DNA of 64,000 nucleotides from Nocardioides lianchengensis (GTDB lineage Bacteria > Actinomycetota > Actinomycetes > Propionibacteriales > Nocardioidaceae), in NCBI RefSeq assembly GCF_900101465.1, contig NZ_FMZM01000004.1, forward strand, positions 359,790-423,789. Reading direction: 5' to 3'. Numbering within the stretch: position 1 is the first letter of the stretch; each line of letters starts with the position of its first letter. Of this stretch, positions 52,801 to 60,665 are shown one piece after another. The position numbers and the translations under genes were made by a program. Under the pieces are notes generated by a model. The model saw nothing but the letters and a program-made list of their open reading frames with translations, had not been told where the DNA came from and did no database searches.

Positions 52801-52806
52801 TGCGGG

Positions 52807-53997
52807 TCAGGAGCGGCAGAGGGCGGCCTCCACCGTGGCGCTGACCGCCGCGACGCCCTCAAGCGTGTCGGGCAGGGCGGTGACGGCGACGACCGCCCAG
52901 CGGCCGTCGTCGGTCACCAGGTTGCGGGTCTCGAAGCCCTGGATGTCGCCGCCGTGGCCCCAGCCGCGGAGGCCGCACGGGAGCCGGTGGCTGGCCAGCC
53001 CGAGGCCGTAACGCCAGCCCGGCTCGGCGTCGAAGCCGGGCGCCCGCACGGTCCGGCGCATCTGCGCCAGCTGCGCCGGGGCGAGCAGGCGACCGTCGAG
53101 CAGCGCCTGCATGAACCGGCCCAGATCGGCCGTCGTAGAGACCAGCTGCCCGGCCGCCCCGCCGAGGGACGGGTCCATCCGGGTGATGTCCTCGTACGGC
53201 GCCCCCGGCTCGTCGGCCCAGTAGCCCCGCGGGTGCACGCCGCGGATCCGCTGCTCCCCCTGCCGCGGCCAGTAGGTGTCCTCGAGTCCGATGGGCCGGA
53301 TGATCCGCCGGGTGATCTCCTCACCGATCGGCCGTCCGGTCACCCGCTGGGCGAGCAGCCCGAGGACGACGTAGTTGGTGTTGCTGTACTCCCACTTCCG
53401 GCCGGGCTTGAAGTGCCGGCGCTCCCCGAGGGCGGCGCCGAGAAGGTCGTACGGCTCGAAGTACTGGCCGGCGATGGACTGCAGGGACCCGCCCTGCGCC
53501 TCGACGATGGTGTCGTAGTCGGGCAGCCCGCTCGTCTGCTGGAGCAGCTGGCGCACGGTGATCCGGCGGCCGTCGTTCCCCCTCCCCCGGACGACGCCCG
53601 GCAGGTACCGCTCGACCCGCGCGTCGAGGTCGACCTTCCCCTCCCCCACCAGCTGCAGGACGACGGTCGCGGTGAACATCTTGGTGTTGCTGGCGATCCG
53701 CACCCGTCCGTCGGCGGGGACCGGCGAGCCGTCGCGCAGGTCACCGACGCCGGCGGTGTAGCGGCGCACCCGGCCGTCGCGGCCGCGGACCGTGGCGATC
53801 ACCCCCGGGAGCCGCTGGTCGGTCACGAGCCGGTCGAGGCGGCGCTGCAGGCCGGGGTCGTGCGCCGGTCGTGGATCGGCGGCGGGAGCCGCCGGAGCTG
53901 GTGCCGCCGGAGCGGGAGCCGCCGGGGCGGGCGCCGTCGGGGTGAGGGTGGCGGCGACGAGGGCCGCGGCCAGCAGGATCTTCCGAGAAGTGGTCAT
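52807..53997 (-). CDS. Secreted beta-lactamase-fold serine hydrolase (DD-peptidase-like)
   Basis: A 396-residue exported protein of the class C beta-lactamase / R61 DD-carboxypeptidase fold. Signal peptide (about 1-26), then a low-complexity PAPAAPAPAAP spacer (22-40), then the catalytic domain. All three active-site motifs are present: SNTK (Ser103, Lys106), YSN (204-206) and HGG (348-350). The HGG form is typical of R61-like peptidases and esterases. It could be a carboxypeptidase, esterase or beta-lactamase; the substrate cannot be read. It diverges from a two-component system 112 bases away, suggesting cell-wall stress control (inference). Confidence 0.88.
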   Translation of the reverse strand: MTTSRKILLAAALVAATLTPTAPAPAAPAPAAPAPAAPAADPRPAHDPGLQRRLDRLVTDQRLPGVIATVRGRDGRVRRYTAGVGDLRDGSPVPADGRVRIASNTKMFTATVVLQLVGEGKVDLDARVERYLPGVVRGRGNDGRRITVRQLLQQTSGLPDYDTIVEAQGGSLQSIAGQYFEPYDLLGAALGERRHFKPGRKWEYSNTNYVVLGLLAQRVTGRPIGEEITRRIIRPIGLEDTYWPRQGEQRIRGVHPRGYWADEPGAPYEDITRMDPSLGGAAGQLVSTTADLGRFMQALLDGRLLAPAQLAQMRRTVRAPGFDAEPGWRYGLGLASHRLPCGLRGWGHGGDIQGFETRNLVTDDGRWAVVAVTALPDTLEGVAAVSATVEAALCRS

Positions 53998-54037
53998 GGC
54001 TCGACGCTAGGAAGGCCGCCCCCTGCGCATCGAGCGG

Positions 54038-54069
54038 CGAAGGATGGAGCCTGCGGGTTGCATCCTTCG
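54038..54069. promoter_or_regulatory. Inverted repeat between serine hydrolase and histidine kinase genes
   Basis: CGAAGGATG (54038-54046) and CATCCTTCG (54061-54069), perfect 9-bp arms 23 bp apart start to start. A candidate binding site for the response regulator or a transcript hairpin. Confidence 0.6.
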
Positions 54070-54109
54070 GTGGAAGCCGGGCCGTCGGCGCCCCGGCTAG
54101 CGTGCTGCC

Positions 54110-55315
54110 ATGGCGCGGAGCGGAGCGAGGGTCGCCGCGGGCGCATGGGTGCTCGCGGTGCTGCTGCTGGTCGCCCTCCCGCTGCTGGCCACGGACGAGG
54201 ACGGCATCCCGTCCTTCGAGCACGCCGCCTGGTGGGCGACCCTGGGCGTGGTGACCGCGGCCTCCGCCGCCCTCGTCGTACGACGGCGCCGGCCCGCCGC
54301 GGTCGCGCTCGCGACCGCGGCAGCCGTCCCGGCCGCTGCGGCCCTCGGTGCCGCCGGCGCGATCGGCGTGACGTCGGTGGCCTTCCTGGTCGGCCTCTAC
54401 ACGCTGGCCACCCAGCGCCCGTGGCAGGACGGCTGGCCGGTCCTGACGGCGGCCGGCCTGCTGGTGGCGGCCGGCCAGGCCGGCGCCGCGGTCGACGACG
54501 GCGTCGCCCCCGGTACGGCGGTAGGCGCGGGCGCGCTGCAGGCGCTCGTGCTGACCGGCGGCACCCTGCTGGTCGCCGCGCTGGTGGTCGCCCGCCGCGA
54601 GACCCGCACCGCCCAGGACGAGAGGATCCGGGCGCTGGAGCGCGAGCAGGATGCCCTGGTCCAGGCCGCCGTCGCCCGCGAGCGCACGGCGATGGCCCGC
54701 GAGCTGCACGACATCGCCGCCCACCACCTGACCGGGATCGCGGTGCTCAGCGCGGCCATCGCCACCCAGGTCGACACCGACCCGGCGGGCGCGAAGGCCG
54801 CCGTCGCGGAGGTACGGCGCGAGAGCACCGCCGTCCTGCGCGACCTGCGCCGGCTGGTCGGGCTGCTCCGCGAGGACGACGGGGTGGCGGCCGGCGTACG
54901 GACGGAGACGCTGGCGGGCATCGCCGGGCTGGTCGAGCTGGCCCGGGTCGCGGGCCAGCAGGTCGACCTGGAGGTGCTGCCCGACGCGGCCCGTGTGCTC
55001 GGCGCGGGGATCGGTCCGCTGGCGCAGCTGGCGTCGTACCGGATGGTCCAGGAGGCCCTCGCCAACGCCGCGCGGCACGCGCCCGGGGCGCCGTGCACCG
55101 TCACGGTGGACGACCGCGACGCCGCCGCGCTGGTGGTCACCGTGACCAACGGACCGGCACCGCGGCAGGCCGACCCGGGCGTCCGTGGTGGACTCGGCCT
55201 CGTGGGGATGCGCGAGCGGGCCGAGCTGACCGGCAGCACCGTCGAGGCCGGTACGACGTCCGCCGGCGGCTGGCGGGTCCGCCTGTGGACGCCGCGGGCC
55301 GAGGGGGACGCGTGA
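54110..55315 (+). CDS. Membrane sensor histidine kinase, NarL/DesK type
   Basis: A 401-residue sensor kinase. About five or six hydrophobic helices between residues 9 and 161 make up a membrane input domain with little extracytoplasmic sequence. A short coiled coil (165-190) leads to the HisKA_3 dimerisation helix with the phospho-acceptor His200 in MARELHDIAAHHL. The ATPase domain follows, with the N box YRMVQEALANAARHA and the G box RGGLGLVGMRERAE. The D box is replaced by VTVTNGPAP, normal for this class. The end overlaps the response regulator gene as GTGA. The stimulus is unknown. Confidence 0.92.
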   Translation: MARSGARVAAGAWVLAVLLLVALPLLATDEDGIPSFEHAAWWATLGVVTAASAALVVRRRRPAAVALATAAAVPAAAALGAAGAIGVTSVAFLVGLYTLATQRPWQDGWPVLTAAGLLVAAGQAGAAVDDGVAPGTAVGAGALQALVLTGGTLLVAALVVARRETRTAQDERIRALEREQDALVQAAVARERTAMARELHDIAAHHLTGIAVLSAAIATQVDTDPAGAKAAVAEVRRESTAVLRDLRRLVGLLREDDGVAAGVRTETLAGIAGLVELARVAGQQVDLEVLPDAARVLGAGIGPLAQLASYRMVQEALANAARHAPGAPCTVTVDDRDAAALVVTVTNGPAPRQADPGVRGGLGLVGMRERAELTGSTVEAGTTSAGGWRVRLWTPRAEGDA

Positions 55316-55977
55316 TCCGGGTCGTGGTGGCCGACGACCAGCCGATGGTCCGGGCCGGCCTCACCACCCTGCTCGGTGCCGCCCCCGACATCGACGTCGT
55401 GGCGGCGGTCGAGGACGGCGCCGCGGCCGTGACCGCCGCCCGGGAGCTGCACGCCGACGTGGTCTGCACCGACATCCGGATGCCGGGGACCGACGGCATC
55501 ACCGCGACCCGCGCGCTCTGCGGGCCGGGCGTCGAGGACCCGATCGCGGTGCTGGTGCTGACGACCTTCGACATCGACGAGTACCTCTTCGGCGCCCTCG
55601 AGGCCGGCGCCTCCGGGTTCCTGCTCAAGGACGCGGAGCCCGAGGAGCTGCTGGCCGCCGTACGCGCCGTGGCCGCCGGCGAGGGCACCATCGACACCTC
55701 GCTCACCCGGCGGGTGCTGCGCGAGGTCGTCACCCGGCGCGGCACCCGCCCGGTCGTCGCCGTCGGCGGCTCCGACCTGCTGACCGCGCGCGAGCTCGAC
55801 ATCCTGCTGCTGCTCGCTCAGGGCCTCTCGAACGACGAGATCGCCGCCGAGCTGGTCCTGGAGGTGTCGACGGTGAAGTCGCACCTGGCCCGGATGATGC
55901 CCAAGCTCGGCGTCCGCTCCCGCCTCCAGGCCGCCGTCTGGGCCTACCAGAACAAGATCGTCGACGTCCCCGACTGA
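55312..55977 (+). CDS. LuxR-family two-component response regulator
   Basis: A 221-residue NarL/FixJ regulator. Receiver domain 1-120 with acidic pocket DD (8-9), phospho-acceptor Asp54 in TDIRMPG, switch Thr84 and Lys106 in GFLLKDAEP. The LuxR HTH is at about 150-207 (LTARELDILLLLAQGLSNDEIAAELVLEVSTVKSHLARMMPKLGV). The start is a GTG at 55312, overlapping the kinase stop, so the pair is coupled. It probably controls its own operon and the divergent serine hydrolase through the repeat at 54038-54069 (inference). Confidence 0.93.
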   Translation: MIRVVVADDQPMVRAGLTTLLGAAPDIDVVAAVEDGAAAVTAARELHADVVCTDIRMPGTDGITATRALCGPGVEDPIAVLVLTTFDIDEYLFGALEAGASGFLLKDAEPEELLAAVRAVAAGEGTIDTSLTRRVLREVVTRRGTRPVVAVGGSDLLTARELDILLLLAQGLSNDEIAAELVLEVSTVKSHLARMMPKLGVRSRLQAAVWAYQNKIVDVPD

Positions 55978-56018
55978 GCGCCGCGGCGAGCCGGCGTGGG
56001 CGGGCTCGGGGCCGCCCG

Positions 56019-56112
56019 GAGAGTTTCATCGGCTAGCCGACAAAGCTCACGCCGGGACGACAAAGGTTCATCGTCCAGCCGTGAGTTTCATCGGCTAGCC
56101 GATAAAACTCTC
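56019..56112. repeat. Nested, centred triple palindrome
   Basis: A 94-bp element. Outer arms GAGAGTTT (56019-56026) and AAACTCTC (56105-56112) match perfectly. Each side carries a self-palindromic copy of TTTCATCGGCTAGCCGA(C/T)AAA (56024-56044 and 56086-56106), and the middle holds GGACGACAAAGGTTCATCGTCC in two halves (56055-56076), itself palindromic. All three levels share the centre 56065.5. Between convergent stops at 55977 and 56142; no coding potential is seen. Confidence 0.85.
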
Positions 56113-56141
56113 ACCCCCGGCGCCGGCCGCCCGGCCGCAGG

Positions 56142-59126
56142 TCAGAGGCGGAGGGTGCGCTCGGCGTACGGGACCAGGCGGACCGGGCCGAGGAGGCCGT
56201 AGGGCTGGCGGGCGGCGACGCCGTACACCTCGGGGGTGACGGTGCGGAGCCGGTTGAGGAGGGTGGAGGCCACCTCGACCTCGATCACGTTGCGCCCGCG
56301 GCGCAGCCGGTCGCCGAGGTCGACGGTGGTGTCGAGGACGTCGCTGGGCGGGAGCCGGTGGCCGTTGACGGTGACCCGGAAGGTGTCGTTGACCTCGCCG
56401 AGCTCCAGGACGGCGCCGTCGCCGTCGGTCCAGTCGCGGCCGAGGTCGACGACGGTGCGGTAGCGGCCGATGCCGGACACGTCCTCCAGCCCGGGCAGCT
56501 GCGACCAGGGCGCCAGCGTCGTCAGCGTCGTACGACGGACCGGCCGCACCGTCTGCGTCGCCGAGGAACCCGGCTGCCAGTCCTCGACCGCCAGCTCCCA
56601 CGACGTCGGTACGACGGCCTCGCGGACCCGGTCGACAGAGGTCCGGACGACCCGCCCGGAGGCCAGCGTGGCGGTGTGCGCACCGGCGGTGGCGGCCCGG
56701 AGCACCACCCGCGACCCGACGCGCCGCACCGGCGCGGTCGAGGCGACCACGGCCGGGGTCCGGTCACTGCGCGAGGCGGGCGTCAGCGCCACCACGGTCG
56801 ACTGGCCGGGCAGCAGGTCGACGGTGACCCGGACCCGGTCGCCGGACCGCTCGTAGGCGGCGACCGGCGTGACCGTGCCGGTCCAGGCGTCGAGCAGGTG
56901 CGGCACCGACGACCGGTCGGTCGCCGTCAGCCAGACGTCCTGGGTGACCCGGACCAGCTTGCGGTTCTCGGCGTGCTTGGCGTTGGCCAGGTAGTAGAGA
57001 TCGGTGTCGCCGACCACCCGGCGCACGTGCGCGACGGTCGACGTCTCGTGGGTGACGGCCGGGCGCACGCCCAGCGCGGCGAACGCACCCGGCAGCTCGG
57101 CGTCGGTGAGCACCGACCGGGTCGTCGGCAGCGCCGCGAGCTCGGCCAGGAGCGCGCGCAGGGCGGAGGTCTCCCCCGGCTGCGCGAGGCCGACCGGCTC
57201 GGCCGTCGACCAGTCGCCGAGCAGCACGACCGGCAGCCCGGCCCGCCCGAGCGCCAGGACCCGACGGGCCGTCGCGACGGCCATCGTCCGCTCGGCGCCT
57301 CGGAACTGGTCCGGCCCGATCACCATCACCCGGTACGACGGCCCGTCCGGCGCGAGCACCCCGCCCCGCACGCGGGCCAGCGGCAGGTCGAGCAGCGCGG
57401 GCGTGGCGAACGAGTGCGTCCAGCCGGTCGGGATGCCGGTGTTGGTCGCCCAGGGCGCGCCGATGCCGGTGGAGGTCCAGCCCTTCTGGCGCAGGAACAC
57501 GACGTCGTACGTCGGGGTGCCGGTCTGCAGCACCAGCTGGGTGCGGGCGAGGTAGCCGGCCACGTCGGGGATGTGCCGCCACTGCGGGGTGCGCGGGCCC
57601 CAGGCCTCGCCGTACCCGATGGCGCCCTTGTAGTACGGCGAGAACGCGGCGAAGCCGGGCCAGCTGACGCCGGGCGCGTCGGCGTAGGCGAAGCCGTGCA
57701 GGACGCACTGGTTGACACCCGCCGCGAAGATGCTGTTGAGCGTCTGCAGCGCGCGGTCCCAGGTCGTGTTGTAGGCGGCGCCGTTGTAGCAGGCCGCCTC
57801 GCACGACAGGATCGTGTGGCCGGCCAGGTCGCGTCCGCCCGCCATCACCCGGTAGTCGTCGAGGTTCTTGAAGCCCAGCGACTCCGTCTCGGGTACGTCG
57901 AGCAGCGCGGCGTGCTCGACGGTGTCGGTCTCCAGGCCGTAGGGCTGCACCCGCAGGCCCATCCCGAGCGAGCGCGCGAAGCGCTGCAGCACCAGCAGGT
58001 GGTGGTCGCGGTAGAGGTCGCTGAGCACCTGGTTGAAGTCGTCGCGCACCCGGGTGGTGGTCACGGCGTCGAACGCGAAGAGGTACTTCTCGTGCGCCTC
58101 GACGACCACTGGGAGGTACGGCAGCAGGTCGTAGCCGGCCCGCTTCCGGAACTCCGCCAGCATCAGCGGCGTCCAGATGGTCGCGTCGGTCTCGATCTCG
58201 AGGGAGTCCTCGAAGAGGTAGCCGCCGGCCTTCCTCAGCAGCCGCCGCATCTCGCGGTCGAGGATCCGGTCCTCCCACAGGTCGACCACGGCCGCGGAGC
58301 CGGCCGCGCTGAAGTGGTCGACGACGTACGACGGCGGGTCGGTGTGCGGGCCCGCCTCCGGCTCCTGCGCGGAGCCGCGGCGCCAGTAGGACAGCAGCAC
58401 CCAGGCGCCGTCACCGGGCGCGGTCCAGGCCAGCCGCCCGTCACGGACCCGGTCGGTGAGGTCGACGCGGGACGCCGGGTCGAGGGTGGTGATCGCCTTG
58501 ACCGTGCCGAGGTCGCGGAAGGCCTGCACGGCCACCAGCTCCCGCCGGGTGCTGGCGGCGGCCGGTGCGACGACCGGCTCCGGGACGACGTCGTCGTACG
58601 ACGCCCCCGCCGCGAGCGTCACGACGCCGTGGGCCAGCTCGGCGCAGGCGGCGTCGTCGTCGGGCGTGACGGTCGGGACGGCCGCCGGCCAGGACGGGCC
58701 GACGGTGACGTCGATGCGCACGTCGCGACGGGCGCCGCGGGCCAGGGCGGCCTTGACGCCGCGGACCCAGGCCGGAGTGCCCCAGCCGTGGCGGGCCAGG
58801 TCCATCTCGATGCCCCGGGCGTTGAGGCTGTGGGTGACGTCGGCGATCTCCAGGACGCCGAAGCCGGCGTCGGCGACCTGGTCGACCTCGCGCTCGACCT
58901 CGCGGGGGTCGACGAGCCCGTTCGGCCACCACCAGCGGAACCCGGCCGCGGTGGCGGTGCCGGGCCGGGCGAAGGACCGGAGCAGGTCCGTCGCCCGGCC
59001 GGGTCCACCGCCGTGGGCGCCCGCCGGCGCCGCCCCGGCCACGGCTGCGAGACCGAGGCCGGCGGCGGCTCCTCCGAACAGCGTCCGCCGACGAAGGGGA
59101 TGAGGGGTCGGTCGGACGTCGTTCAT
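56142..59126 (-). CDS. Tat-exported GH106 alpha-L-rhamnosidase
   Basis: A 994-residue enzyme of the GH106 family (Glyco_hydro_106), cleaving terminal alpha-L-rhamnose from pectic or glycoside substrates. N-terminal twin-arginine signal (RRRTLFGGAAAGLGLAAVAG) at 12-32. The catalytic barrel carries family blocks FRWWWPNGLVD, DVTHSLNARGIEMD, YLFEDSLEIE, LGMGLRVQPYGLETD, ILSCEAACYN and VLHGFAYADAPG, with several conserved Glu residues. A C-terminal galactose-binding-like sandwich (about 870-985) ends the protein. The ATG at 59126 begins 54 bases after the rhaB stop, so it is probably the last gene of the rhamnose operon. Unlike the Sec-exported enzymes in this window it would be exported folded. 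Confidence 0.9.
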   Translation of the reverse strand: MNDVRPTPHPLRRRTLFGGAAAGLGLAAVAGAAPAGAHGGGPGRATDLLRSFARPGTATAAGFRWWWPNGLVDPREVEREVDQVADAGFGVLEIADVTHSLNARGIEMDLARHGWGTPAWVRGVKAALARGARRDVRIDVTVGPSWPAAVPTVTPDDDAACAELAHGVVTLAAGASYDDVVPEPVVAPAAASTRRELVAVQAFRDLGTVKAITTLDPASRVDLTDRVRDGRLAWTAPGDGAWVLLSYWRRGSAQEPEAGPHTDPPSYVVDHFSAAGSAAVVDLWEDRILDREMRRLLRKAGGYLFEDSLEIETDATIWTPLMLAEFRKRAGYDLLPYLPVVVEAHEKYLFAFDAVTTTRVRDDFNQVLSDLYRDHHLLVLQRFARSLGMGLRVQPYGLETDTVEHAALLDVPETESLGFKNLDDYRVMAGGRDLAGHTILSCEAACYNGAAYNTTWDRALQTLNSIFAAGVNQCVLHGFAYADAPGVSWPGFAAFSPYYKGAIGYGEAWGPRTPQWRHIPDVAGYLARTQLVLQTGTPTYDVVFLRQKGWTSTGIGAPWATNTGIPTGWTHSFATPALLDLPLARVRGGVLAPDGPSYRVMVIGPDQFRGAERTMAVATARRVLALGRAGLPVVLLGDWSTAEPVGLAQPGETSALRALLAELAALPTTRSVLTDAELPGAFAALGVRPAVTHETSTVAHVRRVVGDTDLYYLANAKHAENRKLVRVTQDVWLTATDRSSVPHLLDAWTGTVTPVAAYERSGDRVRVTVDLLPGQSTVVALTPASRSDRTPAVVASTAPVRRVGSRVVLRAATAGAHTATLASGRVVRTSVDRVREAVVPTSWELAVEDWQPGSSATQTVRPVRRTTLTTLAPWSQLPGLEDVSGIGRYRTVVDLGRDWTDGDGAVLELGEVNDTFRVTVNGHRLPPSDVLDTTVDLGDRLRRGRNVIEVEVASTLLNRLRTVTPEVYGVAARQPYGLLGPVRLVPYAERTLRL

Positions 59127-59180
59127 CTGGGCTCCCGAGAGGTGGAGTGAGGGGATGGTTGGTCGGTGGTGCGGGGTGGG

Positions 59181-60665
59181 TCAGCGGGTGATGCGGGCCT
59201 CCGCCGCGTCCCAGTCGGTGCCGGGACGGGGCTCGAAGCGGTGCAGCTCGTGCGTACGACGGACCAGGTCGCGCATGGCGCCCAGGTCCTTCAGCGGCGC
59301 CCCGAGGGTGCGGGCCTGGACCAGCACGTTGCCGAGCGCGGCCGCCTCGGACGGGCCGGCGAGGACCGGGATCCCGACCGCGTCGGCGGTGAGCTGGCAG
59401 AGCAGGTGGTTCTGCGAGCCGCCCCCGACGATGTGCACCACCGACGGCGACCGGCCGGCGAGCTCGGCCGCCGTACGCAGGTGCTTGCGGTAGGCCAGGG
59501 CCAGGCTGTCGATGACCGTGCGGGCGATCGCGACCGGCGTCCGCGGGATCGGCTCGCCAGCCTCCTCGGCCAGCTGCTGGATCCGGGACGGCATGTCCCC
59601 GGGCGGCAGCAGGCGCGGGTCGTTGATGTCGACGACGGTCCGCAGCGCGGGTGCGTCGACCGCACCCTCGAGGACGGCCGCGAGGCTGGCCTCGCGGATC
59701 CGCTGGTCCGACCAGGTCCGCAGGCACTCCGAGAGCACCCACAGGCCCATCACGTTCTTCAGGAACCGGACCGTGCCGTCGACGCCGCCCTCGTTGGTGA
59801 AGTCGGCGAGCCGCGCGGCCTCCGACAGCACCGGCTTCTCCAGCTCCAGCCCGACGAGCGACCAGGTGCCGGAGGAGATGTAGGCGAAGTCGTCCTCGGT
59901 GGCCGGCACGCCGACGATCGCCGAGGCGGTGTCGTGCGACCCGACCGCGACCACGGGGACGCCCGCGTCGACGCCGAGCTGCTCGGCCACCTCGCCGAGG
60001 ACCGGGCCGATCACGTCGCCGGCGTCACGCAGCGGCGGCAGGATCGCCCACGGCACCCCGACCCGCTTGGCCAGGTCGACCGCCCACTCGCGGGTGGTCA
60101 CGTCGTACAGGCCGGTGGTGGAGGCGTTGGTGCGCTCGGCGCCGATCTTCCCGGTCAGCCAGTACGCCAGCAGGTCGGGCAGCAGGAGCAGCTGCTCGGC
60201 CGACTCCAGCGCCGCGGTGCCCTGGGCCGCCGCGAGCTGGTAGATCGTGTTGAACGGCAGGTTCTGCAGACCGGTCGTCGCGTACAGGTCGGCCGCGCCG
60301 ACCTTCTCCAGCACCCGGGCGGGGACGCCGTCGGTGCGGGAGTCGCGGTGGCTGTAGGGGTTGCCGAGCAGGTTGCCGTCCCGGTCGAGCAGGCCGTAGT
60401 CGACCGCCCAGGAGTCGATGCCGATGCCGTGCAGCGGACCGGTGCGGGCGACCTCACGGACGCCGTTCAGGACCTCGCGGTGGATGCCGAGGACGTCCCA
60501 GAACAGCGAGCCGTTGGCGCGCACGCCGCCGTTGGGGAAGCGGTGCAGCTCCTCCAGGTGCAGCGAGCGCGGGCCCACCCGGCCCGCCATCACGCGGCCG
60601 CTGGTCGCGCCGAGGTCGACGGCCGCGACGCGGACCGGCGAGCCGGGCCGGGTGGCTCCCGTCAT
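59181..60665 (-). CDS. rhaB: L-rhamnulokinase RhaB
   Basis: A 494-residue FGGY-family kinase that phosphorylates L-rhamnulose. N-terminal AAVDLGATSGRVMAG phosphate loop, the rhamnulokinase-specific GIDSWAVDYGLLD and NPYSHRDSRTDG blocks, SSGTWSLVG in the centre and the C-terminal HIVGGGSQNHLLCQ adenosine motif. The length is typical (about 490). The ATG at 60665 overlaps the rhaEW stop as ATGA. Third gene of the visible rha operon. Confidence 0.95.
   Translation of the reverse strand: MTGATRPGSPVRVAAVDLGATSGRVMAGRVGPRSLHLEELHRFPNGGVRANGSLFWDVLGIHREVLNGVREVARTGPLHGIGIDSWAVDYGLLDRDGNLLGNPYSHRDSRTDGVPARVLEKVGAADLYATTGLQNLPFNTIYQLAAAQGTAALESAEQLLLLPDLLAYWLTGKIGAERTNASTTGLYDVTTREWAVDLAKRVGVPWAILPPLRDAGDVIGPVLGEVAEQLGVDAGVPVVAVGSHDTASAIVGVPATEDDFAYISSGTWSLVGLELEKPVLSEAARLADFTNEGGVDGTVRFLKNVMGLWVLSECLRTWSDQRIREASLAAVLEGAVDAPALRTVVDINDPRLLPPGDMPSRIQQLAEEAGEPIPRTPVAIARTVIDSLALAYRKHLRTAAELAGRSPSVVHIVGGGSQNHLLCQLTADAVGIPVLAGPSEAAALGNVLVQARTLGAPLKDLGAMRDLVRRTHELHRFEPRPGTDWDAAEARITR

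Noticed and set aside
56019..56112. A CRISPR array, suggested by the repeated ATCGGCTAGCCGA unit
   Set aside because: There are only two copies arranged symmetrically in an inverted structure, with no regular spacers and no cas genes.
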